DNA from: Halonatronomonas sp051745085
GTDB taxonomy: Bacteria; Bacillota; Halanaerobiia; Halanaerobiales; Halarsenatibacteraceae
NCBI GenBank assembly: GCA_051745085.1
Contig: JBNJDR010000049.1
Location: 1 to 12,377, forward strand
Length of the DNA: 12,377 bases
Reading direction: 5' to 3'
Shown here: positions 6,468 through 12,377 of the stretch, piece by piece
Layout of the letters: each line of letters opens with the position of its first letter
Numbering within the stretch: position 1 is the first letter of the stretch
Position numbers and translations under genes: made by a program
Notes under the pieces: model-generated
What the model was told of the DNA's origin: nothing
Databases searched by the model: none
The model's input: the letters and a program-made list of their open reading frames with translations, nothing else

Positions 6468-7754
6468 TTAAGCAAAACCCAGCAGTCTGGGCAGGAACAT
6501 CGGGATAGCTGGCACGTAAGTAATCAGCATCAACACAGCAAACTCACAGAGGATAAAGGGCCAGATTTCCTTAGAAATCTCCTCCAGGGTAAGTCGGGAT
6601 ATCCCACAGGCCACAAAGAGACAGGCTCCCAGCGGCGGCGTCATCAGAGCTATGTTCAGGTTAACTACCATGATAATCCCAAAATGAAGCGGATGAACTC
6701 CAACACTTACAGCCAGGGGATGCAGGATAGGGCCTAAAATTATCAGAGCTGCTGTCATGTCCATGAACATACCCAGAACTATCAAGATCAAGTTGATGAT
6801 CAAAAGAACCACAAATTTATTTTCACTAAATCCCAGGATCATGTTCCCGATCATCGTGGGGACCTGTTCATTAGCTAATATCCAGCCTAATACTGCTGCA
6901 GCGGAAAGGATTATAAAAACAGTACCTGAGTTTTTAACCATATTGTAAAGCAATTCTGGAATGTCTTTTAAAGTTAAATTCCTGAAAATAAAAAATCCCA
7001 CAAAGAGAGCATAAAGAACGGCTATAGCCGCTGCTTCGGTCGGGGTAAAGACCCCACTCAGGATCCCTCCTAAAATTATAACCGGCATGAGTAGAGGAAT
7101 AATAGCATCTTTAAAAGCTATCCCCATCTCTTTAACTGAAGCCCTCTTATCACCGATTGGATAGTTTCTTTTCTTAGAAATTATTCCAGCTAAGACCATC
7201 AAAGACCCACCTACCAAAATGCCTGGAACAACTCCGGCAGCAAACAAACCGGCTATGGAAACGTTCATTAACGAACCATAAATCACCATGATGATACTCG
7301 GGGGGATTATGGGACCGATGATCGATGAGGCTGCGGTAATCGCTGCCGAGAAATCTTTGTCATAACCATCTTCAACCATAGCTGGTATGAGCATTGTTCC
7401 TAGAGCAGCTGTATCAGAAACCGCAGCTCCGGTCAGCCCTGCAAAAAATATACTGACCAGAATATTAACATGGGCCAGTCCTCCTCGAATATGTCCAACA
7501 AAAACATTGGCCAGTTTGACCAGGCGATGAGTTATCTGAATCTTGTTCATGATATCGCCGGCCAGCATGAAAAAGGGCATAGCCATCAGGGCGAACATAT
7601 CTATCCCGGAGTAAAAATTCTGGGGGATAAGCCTCATCAGGATGGGAGCATCCATCCGCAGAAAAGCCAGCACAGCCGTGATACCCAGGGCAAAAGCGAT
7701 AGGAGTTCCGGCCAGCATAAACAAAAAGAATACGATTATTATAAACTGAGTCAT
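6468..7754 (-). CDS. dctM: TRAP transporter large permease (DctM)
   Basis: This 428-residue inner-membrane protein is the transport subunit of a tripartite ATP-independent periplasmic transporter, which uses an ion gradient (usually sodium) to import organic acids. Many hydrophobic helices run through the whole chain. Family landmarks are MPFFMLAGDIM (59-69), LTGAAVSDTAALGTMLIP (107-124), GPIIPPSI (147-154) with its helix-breaking prolines, and FTPTEAAAIAVLYA in the second half. The length is standard. The ATG directly follows the dctQ stop with no gap (TAAATG), and its AAGGAGG lies inside the dctQ 3' end, so the two membrane subunits are translationally coupled. The substrate class is suggested only by the amidohydrolases downstream. 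Confidence 0.95.
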   Translation of the reverse strand: MTQFIIIVFFLFMLAGTPIAFALGITAVLAFLRMDAPILMRLIPQNFYSGIDMFALMAMPFFMLAGDIMNKIQITHRLVKLANVFVGHIRGGLAHVNILVSIFFAGLTGAAVSDTAALGTMLIPAMVEDGYDKDFSAAITAASSIIGPIIPPSIIMVIYGSLMNVSIAGLFAAGVVPGILVGGSLMVLAGIISKKRNYPIGDKRASVKEMGIAFKDAIIPLLMPVIILGGILSGVFTPTEAAAIAVLYALFVGFFIFRNLTLKDIPELLYNMVKNSGTVFIILSAAAVLGWILANEQVPTMIGNMILGFSENKFVVLLIINLILIVLGMFMDMTAALIILGPILHPLAVSVGVHPLHFGIIMVVNLNIALMTPPLGACLFVACGISRLTLEEISKEIWPFILCEFAVLMLITYVPAIPMFLPRLLGFA

Positions 7755-8252
7755 TTAAGCTTCCTCCTTTGCAGTCATATCTATGACCATCTGGAGGATC
7801 AGCTGCAGACCAGTAAAAAGGCCAGCAAGAGGCACCGCCAGGAGAGGCCAAAACATAGATATACCCAGAGCCGGCGAGGACTGACTGGCTCCCCGACCGG
7901 CCATAGTAAATCCTTCCCTGGTAAGATAATATAAAAATAAGAGCATAAAAATTTGCGTAATAAACCGGATGATCTTTCGAGGGCGTTCAGGAACCTTATC
8001 AATTACCAGACGGATCCCAACATGCTCTCTTTCTTTCAAAGAAATACTTGCAGCGATCAAGGCCATCCAAATCATCAAATACCGGGCTAGTTCCTCTGTC
8101 CAGAGAAATGGACTTCTTAAAACATAACGCCAAAAAGTGCCTACCAGCACGACAACCACCATCGCTCCTCCGATCAGAATTAAGGGATAAGCGGTAACTC
8201 TTTCAAGTATATTGCTGATTTTTACGGCAGTACTATGTAGTGTCTTTTTCAT
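7755..8252 (-). CDS. dctQ: TRAP transporter small permease (DctQ)
   Basis: This 165-residue inner-membrane protein partners DctM. It has four hydrophobic segments at about 22-45, 54-72, 94-112 and 130-158. The family signature FLWTEELARYLMIWMALIAAS (49-69) marks the second helix, and KEREHVGIRLV follows it. Length and order (P-Q-M) are normal for the family. The ATG at 8252 has AAGGAGG at 5-nt spacing. A stable hairpin separates it from dctP, consistent with more dctP than dctQM product. The subunit identity is firm; the substrate is set by DctP. Confidence 0.93.
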   Translation of the reverse strand: MKKTLHSTAVKISNILERVTAYPLILIGGAMVVVVLVGTFWRYVLRSPFLWTEELARYLMIWMALIAASISLKEREHVGIRLVIDKVPERPRKIIRFITQIFMLLFLYYLTREGFTMAGRGASQSSPALGISMFWPLLAVPLAGLFTGLQLILQMVIDMTAKEEA

Positions 8253-8268
8253 CTTTGCCTCCTTAAAC

Positions 8269-8312
8269 CTGGCAGGGTGGGACCGGCAGAACCGGTCCCA
8301 TCATCCTGTCAG
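8269..8312 (-). promoter_or_regulatory. Intercistronic hairpin between dctP and dctQ
   Basis: GGGACCGG (8279-8286) and CCGGTCCC (8292-8299) form a perfect 8-bp GC-rich stem with a 5-nt loop. A second stem, CTG-CAGG against CCTG-CAG (8269-8276 and 8305-8312), extends it across an internal loop. There is no T run after it on the minus strand, and it ends just upstream of the dctQ ribosome site. This is the form expected of a 3'-end stabiliser or partial attenuator that raises dctP relative to dctQM, not of a full terminator. Confidence 0.7.
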
Positions 8313-8327
8313 ACCAACATTTAATCA

Positions 8328-9368
8328 TTAATAAAGCTCTGCTTCTACTTGCTCCACTGCTTCTAATAAACTATTGGCAAAATCTACGCCTTCATCTCCC
8401 ATATCTTCTTCGATCGCTTCCATAACAGCCGGAATAGCTACATCTCTGAACATCTGCAGTTCCTCGGTACTTGGAGCATAAACTTCAGCCCCGGCTTCCT
8501 CTAAAAACTCAACTCCGTAAGTGGTTATTCCAGTTAGAACTTTATGGCCTCTGCCTACAGTTCTAGCCGCATCGACAGCGTTAGTGAAGATTACCTGCTG
8601 TTCAGAGGTTAAAGAATCATAAAAATCCGAGCTGGTAACCCACCAGTCAGCTCCATAGAGGTGGTTCGTTAAGGTCACGTAGTCCTGAACTTCCTGCAGT
8701 CCCCCGATGGCCATTATGGGAATCGGATTATGCTGGCCGTCTACTACTCCGGTTTGCAGAGAAGTATATAGCTCGGACCAGTCTATCGGGGTAGCTGAGG
8801 CCTCTAAAGCCCTCATCATAGCGATATGGGACGGAACCGACATGGTCCGGAAGGAAACTCCCTCCATATCTTCAGGTGTTTTGATCGGACGGACATTATT
8901 ACTGAGTACGTAGAAATCTCCTGCTGAGGTAGTAAGTAATTTCAAACCAGTTTCAGTTTCCATCTCCGCGCTTAAGTTTTGACCGAACTCACCATCTAAT
9001 ACCCGATAAGCCACAGCATGATTTGGAAATGCAAACGGAAGATCGAAAGCATTAATCGGACTATAGAACTGGGCTAACCCTCCGATCGAAGCCACGTTAA
9101 CCTGGATGATGTTAGACTGGGTCAACTCCAGTCTCTCCCTCTGTCTCCCCATCGCATTGCCGGGATAAATGCTTACGGTTATTTCATTATTCGACTGTGT
9201 TTCGATCACATTTTTGAAAGCAACAGCTGCAGCGTGGGAACTCGAAGTTTCAACATCTCCTGGTTCTTCATGAGCTAATTTAATCTCTAATGGAGCGGCC
9301 AGCATGGTGGTGGTAAACAACAATACAGTAACCAGTACAAACATAGTGATTCTTAAACTCTTGGACAT
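8328..9368 (-). CDS. dctP: TRAP transporter substrate-binding protein (DctP)
   Basis: This 346-residue exported protein captures the carboxylate substrate and delivers it to DctQM. Residues 1-24 form a signal peptide (KSLR, then a hydrophobic core, then TMLA-AP). No lipobox Cys is present, so the mature form should be soluble in a periplasm, starting near PLEIKLAH. Family landmarks are FAFPN (112-116), GVSFRTM with R174 at the position of the carboxylate-binding Arg, and WSELYTSLQTGVVDGQ (197-212) followed by HNP where ENP is more usual. An in-frame ATG at 9476 would add 36 residues and extend upstream of the sigma-54 promoter. The ATG at 9368 has GGGAGG 7 nt upstream and opens the signal peptide directly, so it is chosen. 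It is the first gene of the operon. Ligand identity cannot be read; an N-acyl amino acid is inferred from the downstream enzymes. Confidence 0.93.
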   Translation of the reverse strand: MSKSLRITMFVLVTVLLFTTTMLAAPLEIKLAHEEPGDVETSSSHAAAVAFKNVIETQSNNEITVSIYPGNAMGRQRERLELTQSNIIQVNVASIGGLAQFYSPINAFDLPFAFPNHAVAYRVLDGEFGQNLSAEMETETGLKLLTTSAGDFYVLSNNVRPIKTPEDMEGVSFRTMSVPSHIAMMRALEASATPIDWSELYTSLQTGVVDGQHNPIPIMAIGGLQEVQDYVTLTNHLYGADWWVTSSDFYDSLTSEQQVIFTNAVDAARTVGRGHKVLTGITTYGVEFLEEAGAEVYAPSTEELQMFRDVAIPAVMEAIEEDMGDEGVDFANSLLEAVEQVEAELY

Positions 9369-9375
9369 TTGAATT

Positions 9376-9381
9376 CCTCCC
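9376..9381 (-). promoter_or_regulatory. Shine-Dalgarno deciding the dctP start
   Basis: GGGAGG lies 7 nt before the ATG at 9368 and within the leader predicted from the sigma-54 promoter. It rules out the longer start at 9476, which lies upstream of the promoter. Confidence 0.85.
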
Positions 9382-9414
9382 TGTTTTCTTATGGTTCTAT
9401 TTGTCTTATAATAT

Positions 9415-9430
9415 TGCAAGAACCATACCA
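9415..9430 (-). promoter_or_regulatory. Sigma-54 (RpoN) promoter of the TRAP-amidohydrolase operon
   Basis: The minus strand reads TGGTATGGTTCTTGCA. The consensus is TGGCACG-N4-TTGCA. Both invariant dinucleotides are present, GG at -24 and GC at -12, with the required 10 nt between them, and only the C residues of the -24 element differ. Transcription should begin near 9404, giving a leader of about 35 nt that includes the dctP ribosome site. The adjacent upstream gene encodes a sigma-54 activator with GAFTGA, which strongly supports the call. Confidence 0.85.
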
Positions 9431-9493
9431 ATAATATAAGATCACCAGGAAAAAACCAGCATCCCCTTACTTTCAAGAATAATCATACAATTA

Positions 9494-9505
9494 TGCATAT
9501 TTGCA
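9494..9505. promoter_or_regulatory. Candidate upstream activator site
   Basis: TGCATATTTGCA has two TGCA half-sites separated by 4 nt. It is centred about 95 bp upstream of the predicted sigma-54 transcript start, within the usual distance of enhancer-binding protein sites. It is a weak single candidate in AT-rich DNA; no second copy was found. Confidence 0.25.
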
Positions 9506-9533
9506 CTAACTTATTTGAGGCTGAATGAAAACA

Positions 9534-9580
9534 AATAATTCCCGTTTCCCGGAAGTTTTTTCCGGAAAGCAGGAATTATT
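9534..9580 (-). terminator. Long hairpin terminator of the sigma-54 activator gene
   Basis: AATAATTCC (9534-9542) pairs with GGAATTATT (9572-9580), and CCGGAA pairs with TTCCGG around a small loop. In minus-strand RNA the positions between become G-U pairs, giving a stem of about 21-23 pairs with one clear mismatch. In plus-strand RNA these positions are mismatches, so the element is built for the minus transcript. The stop codon of the activator (9576-9578) lies inside the stem, and a T-rich tail (ATTTGTTTTC) follows. It insulates the activator from the regulated operon. Confidence 0.75.
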
Positions 9581-11321
9581 TATCTATCTGATATTTATTC
9601 AACTTCTTATACAGGGTGGTTTTGCTGATGCCCATCCTTGCGGCAGCCTCCAGCTTGCCGGCAGTACTTCTGCCATATATCTCCAGAGCTTCTTCGATTA
9701 TCTTCTTCTCAAGATTAGATACAGCCCCCTCCAGGTTTAAGCCGCCCTCATTAGTCCCGCCTGCCTTCATCTGCATAAAAGATAAGTTTTCAGGTCTAAT
9801 CCGAGAACTATTTTCCATATTCAAAGCATATTCGATCATATTCTCAAGTTCCCGAACATTACCAGGGAAATCATATCCTTTAAGTTCAGCTAGAGCCTTT
9901 TCGGTTAGTCCCTCGATTTCTTTCTTTAACCTGCGGTTATAGAGTGAAATAAAGTGCTCAGCCAGGGGTTTAATATCTTCCAGCCTCTCCCGCAATGGCG
10001 GGAGATGGATCGGGATTACATTGATCCGGAAGAACAAATCTTTCCGAAACTTATTCTCTCTGATCAAACTTTCCAAATTTTTATTGGTAGCTGTAATAAT
10101 TCTAACATCCACATTAATTTCCTCGGTCCCGCCGATCCGATAAAAAGCCTTCTCCTGGATCACCTTCAGGATCTTAGCCTGAAGATCTAATGGCATATCT
10201 CCGATCTCATCCAGAAATATAGTCCCCCGATTGGCCATTTCAAATTTTCCAGGTTTTCCTCCTTTTTTTGCTCCAGTAAAGGCCCCGGATTCATAACCAA
10301 AAAGTTCACTTTCGAGGAGTTCCCCGGGGATGGCAGCGCAGTTTATCGCTACAAAGTTATAATCCTTGCGCATACTGTTTTGATGGATCGTCCGGGCAAA
10401 AAGTTCCTTCCCGGTACCACTTTCACCCCTGATCATTATTGAAGAACTACTGCAGGCAACCTGTTTAGCTTTTTCTAGAGCGGTCATAAACGCCGGACTC
10501 TTACCGATCAATTCAGTTTTATTACCGATTACCTCCCCGGCAAAAAATAAATCAATATAACTTTTAACCTCTTCTAAAGGGGTTAAAATTGCTATAACTC
10601 CCTGGATATCCAGGCCGTCCTTGATCGGGGCAGCCGCCAGGATCAATCTTTTCTTCCCCTGAGGCGTCATACAAATTATCTCTTTACGCTGTATAACCAG
10701 GCCTTGATCAAGAACCTTGAGCAGTTCAGACCCAGAAAAAATATCTAACAGCCTTTTACCCACCACCCTGCTCTTATCAAAACCGGTTATCTTTTCTGCT
10801 TTTTGATTGATCAAAGTGACAATACCCTGAGCATCTGCTGCGATAATACCTCCAGGTAAGTTTTCCAGCATCAAGTTCATATGCTGGTTCTGATCTTTGT
10901 TTTTCTCTGCTAAAACTTGTTCTATAAGCTGATTTAATATCAGTTCGGTTAGATCATCTTTGATGGTATTAACGTTCCTGTACAATCGCTGGAGGTCTTT
11001 TTCTTGTTTTTCTAAAAGGCAGAAAATCAACCAGCCATAATCCTGTCTTCCTAAATTGAGCTTTGATTTAAGATATATAGGTTCCGGCGAACTTAAACTT
11101 TCAGTTCGACAAAACTCAGGTTCCGATAAAATAAAAATATCAGGTATCTGTTCATTTATGTAAGCCTCAGAGAGATCAAGATCAGTGAAGTTATTGCTTC
11201 TAATAACCAGTTCTTTTTTGCCGCAATCATAAATCGCCAGAGCTAATTTATCCTGAGCGAAATTTTCGATTAACTCAAAGATAAGCCGAGTAGTTTCTAA
11301 TACCCTGCGGTTAGTAAACAA
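9576..11321 (-). CDS. Sigma-54-dependent PAS-AAA+-Fis transcriptional activator
   Basis: This 581-residue protein is an enhancer-binding activator. An unrecognised N-terminal region (1-135, possibly PAS/GAF-like, with Cys at 33, 71 and 101) leads through a helical, likely coiled-coil linker. A PAS domain follows at about 147-255 (ENLPGGIIAADAQGIVTLIN). The AAA+ domain (about 270-500) has Walker A GESGTGKE at 299-306, the sigma-54-contacting GAFTGA at 346-351, Walker B GTIFLDE at 366-372 and FRKDLFFRINV at 425-435. A Fis-type helix-turn-helix lies at about 556-578 (ARMGISKTTLYKKL). There is no receiver domain, so it senses a ligand or a redox/metabolic cue directly. The start is TTG with AAGGAGG at 9-nt spacing; no ATG fits. 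It lies directly upstream of the TRAP operon and its sigma-54 promoter, its probable target. Confidence 0.95.
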   Translation of the reverse strand: MFTNRRVLETTRLIFELIENFAQDKLALAIYDCGKKELVIRSNNFTDLDLSEAYINEQIPDIFILSEPEFCRTESLSSPEPIYLKSKLNLGRQDYGWLIFCLLEKQEKDLQRLYRNVNTIKDDLTELILNQLIEQVLAEKNKDQNQHMNLMLENLPGGIIAADAQGIVTLINQKAEKITGFDKSRVVGKRLLDIFSGSELLKVLDQGLVIQRKEIICMTPQGKKRLILAAAPIKDGLDIQGVIAILTPLEEVKSYIDLFFAGEVIGNKTELIGKSPAFMTALEKAKQVACSSSSIMIRGESGTGKELFARTIHQNSMRKDYNFVAINCAAIPGELLESELFGYESGAFTGAKKGGKPGKFEMANRGTIFLDEIGDMPLDLQAKILKVIQEKAFYRIGGTEEINVDVRIITATNKNLESLIRENKFRKDLFFRINVIPIHLPPLRERLEDIKPLAEHFISLYNRRLKKEIEGLTEKALAELKGYDFPGNVRELENMIEYALNMENSSRIRPENLSFMQMKAGGTNEGGLNLEGAVSNLEKKIIEEALEIYGRSTAGKLEAAARMGISKTTLYKKLNKYQIDK

Positions 11322-11368
11322 AAAATACCACCTCCTTTTACCGACCTCTTATATTATCATTGAGTTAA

Positions 11369-11393
11369 ATTATATCAGGATTTTAGCTAAAAT
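11369..11393 (-). promoter_or_regulatory. Extended -10 promoter with palindromic spacer for the activator gene
   Basis: On the minus strand TGATATAAT gives an extended -10 element (TATAAT at 11369-11374), while the -35 region is poor. Just upstream, ATTTTAGCTAAAAT (11380-11393) is a perfect 14-bp palindrome lying in the promoter spacer. A protein bound there would block RNA polymerase, so it is a candidate operator for repression or autoregulation. The remaining 11322-11423 gap shows no clear terminator for the methyltransferase gene. Confidence 0.5.
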
Positions 11394-11423
11394 AAAACAA
11401 AAAAGTACAAAATAATATAATGA

Positions 11424-12071
11424 CTAAATTCTACTTCGCAGCAGCATGTAGGTCCCGCTGTTCGGAATGTGTTCAATCTCTACAACTTTAAATCCATATT
11501 TCAGGAGTTTATCGGTTATCTTATCCTGTTTGTCGGCCAGGATACTGCCGCCGCGGGAAAGAGAGATCAGAAAATACTTATTCTCTTTCAATACTTTTTT
11601 CACTTCGCCGTAAGAAAACGGGGCATTAGAGACCGTAACCAAATCGAACTTTTTTTCCCCCATGTTTAAATCGTAAACATCACCCTTCTCAAACTTAACG
11701 TTCTCGAAACCCACAGCTTCAGCTTTACCCCGGGCGGTTTCCAGCATCTCCTCGGCCAGATCTACTCCTGTAACCCTGGCCTCTGGAAACGTATTGGTCA
11801 GACACAATGAGGCCACTCCTGTTCCGGCAGCCAGGTCTAATATCTCTTCGGGCTCTTCTTCTGCTACCTGTTGATATTTTTCTAACCCTTTTTGGAAGGC
11901 CAGAATATAATTTTTTTCTTTGGCGATGATCTCATCAAAATCCACTCTCCCCGATAGAACGGCCGGAAAGAGCATCATCAACTTTTTGAAAAAAAAGGTT
12001 TCTACAAAGCCCGGAAAAGCGATCATAATTCTTAACAGCAGATTGATAAACGCACTTTTTAATAACATCAA
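11424..12071 (-). CDS. Class I SAM-dependent methyltransferase
   Basis: This 215-residue protein has a Rossmann-type methyltransferase core. Motif I is ILDLAAGTGVAS (77-88), the acidic end of strand 2 is D104 in VTGVDLAEEML, and GDVYDL (130-135) and FDLVTVSNA (142-150) follow. The first 40 residues are hydrophobic and helical and may contact a membrane or a lipid-like substrate. The C-terminal part is shorter than in many type 11 methyltransferases. The target is unknown. Either TTG 12071 (9 nt after AAGGAG) or ATG 12068 (12 nt) can start it. An ATG overlapping the upstream TGA (12073-12075) is better spaced but out of frame and soon closes. It follows the TetR-type gene by 3 nt, so the two are cotranscribed and the TetR protein may control it. 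Confidence 0.8.
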   Translation of the reverse strand: MMLLKSAFINLLLRIMIAFPGFVETFFFKKLMMLFPAVLSGRVDFDEIIAKEKNYILAFQKGLEKYQQVAEEEPEEILDLAAGTGVASLCLTNTFPEARVTGVDLAEEMLETARGKAEAVGFENVKFEKGDVYDLNMGEKKFDLVTVSNAPFSYGEVKKVLKENKYFLISLSRGGSILADKQDKITDKLLKYGFKVVEIEHIPNSGTYMLLRSRI

Positions 12072-12074
12072 CCA

Positions 12075-12377
12075 TCAGAGCTCCTTATCTTCCCTGGAGC
12101 ATTCCAGGAAGAGAAGTATTTTAGCGCTCGCTTCATCTAAAAGGCTATAATCTTCGGATTTAACTGCTCGCTCCACCACTCCCTGAATGGCCCCAAAGAG
12201 CAAAGCAGCAAGCAAGGGCGGGTTGTCGATCGAAAGGCTGCTAGCGCCTTGAGCGGTTTCTAAAATACCCTGGATCGACTCCGGCAGTTTATTCAGATAA
12301 TTGTTGATGGGGCCTGTTTCTTTTTTGGGAAACTCCTTTTCCCGCACCAGGATCTTACCTAAAGCCGGATTCTCTTT
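12075..12377 (-). CDS. TetR-type regulator, C-terminal part (runs off the window)
   Basis: The frame is open from the window edge to the stop at 12075, so the visible 100 residues are the C-terminal portion of a longer protein. The edge sequence ENPALGKILVREKEFP is typical of the start of TetR C-terminal ligand-binding domains. It is followed by amphipathic helices (IQGILETAQG, PPLLAALLFGAIQGVVERAV) and a final helix ending LFLECS. The DNA-binding helix-turn-helix lies outside the window, so the call rests on the C-terminal pattern and on the position upstream of an enzyme gene. A GTG inside the frame could be misread as a start, but it has no supporting ribosome site and interrupts the domain. 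Ligand and targets are unknown. Confidence 0.6.
   Translation of the reverse strand, partial: KENPALGKILVREKEFPKKETGPINNYLNKLPESIQGILETAQGASSLSIDNPPLLAALLFGAIQGVVERAVKSEDYSLLDEASAKILLFLECSREDKEL

Noticed and set aside
7470..7934. 154-codon plus-strand frame across the dctM/dctQ junction
   Set aside because: It mirrors two well-supported TRAP genes, and its His/Gln/Lys-rich translation looks like a reverse-strand shadow.
9369..9476. 36-residue N-terminal extension of DctP from the ATG at 9476
   Set aside because: It would start upstream of the sigma-54 promoter, bury the GGGAGG ribosome site and place the signal peptide internally.
12071..12075. ATG overlapping the TetR-type stop (TGATG) as the methyltransferase start
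   Set aside because: It is in a different frame from the methyltransferase domain and soon reaches a stop; the T8 run downstream (minus strand, about 11989-11997) made a frameshift worth considering, but the long frame is coherent on both sides of it.
1..12377. CRISPR arrays, tRNA or rRNA genes, insertion sequences, defence or toxin-antitoxin modules
   Set aside because: No regularly spaced repeats, RNA-gene signatures, transposase or defence-type motifs were seen in the coding or intergenic sequence.

Overview
The window reads as a chromosomal segment from an anaerobic, Firmicutes-like bacterium. Shine-Dalgarno sites are strong (AGGAGG type), TTG starts recur, and the genes are packed with short gaps or overlaps. 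The TRAP binding protein has a cleavable signal peptide without a lipobox cysteine, which fits a cell with an outer membrane. A diderm Firmicute such as a member of the Halanaerobiales would match, but this is an inference, not a demonstrated identity. No rRNA, tRNA, CRISPR array, insertion sequence or phage gene was seen.

Layout. (1) 21-2204, minus strand: a compact operon read as S51 peptidase E-like protein, DUF2391-like membrane protein, a divergent uracil-DNA-glycosylase-superfamily protein and a HIT protein. It has a sigma-70-type promoter near 2244-2273. (2) 2205-3605: the only plus-strand gene, a UbiA-family prenyltransferase of archaeal DGGGP-synthase-like type with its own promoter. 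It sits in AT-rich DNA next to an apparent coding remnant (2292-2432). Similar terminator-like hairpins lie on both sides of it (2508-2531 and 3549-3575). (3) 3606-9368, minus strand: a five-gene catabolic operon read as dctP, dctQ, dctM (TRAP transporter), M20 amidohydrolase and D-aminoacylase. It is preceded by a near-consensus sigma-54 promoter (9415-9430) and ended by a hairpin terminator. (4) 9576-11321, minus strand: a PAS-AAA+-Fis-type sigma-54 activator directly upstream of that operon, separated from it by a very long hairpin. It has its own extended -10 promoter, and a perfect 14-bp palindrome lies in the promoter spacer. (5) 11424-12377, minus strand: a SAM-dependent methyltransferase and the C-terminal part of a TetR-type regulator that runs off the window.

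The most coherent system is the activator plus TRAP plus two amidohydrolases. The inferred model is that a small ligand, perhaps an N-acyl amino acid, is sensed by the PAS activator. The activator switches on the sigma-54 promoter, the TRAP transporter imports the carboxylate substrate, and the D-aminoacylase (with the M20 protein acting on another N-acyl or peptide-like substrate) releases free amino acid. The M20 protein carries Gln where its family has the catalytic Glu, so its activity is in question.
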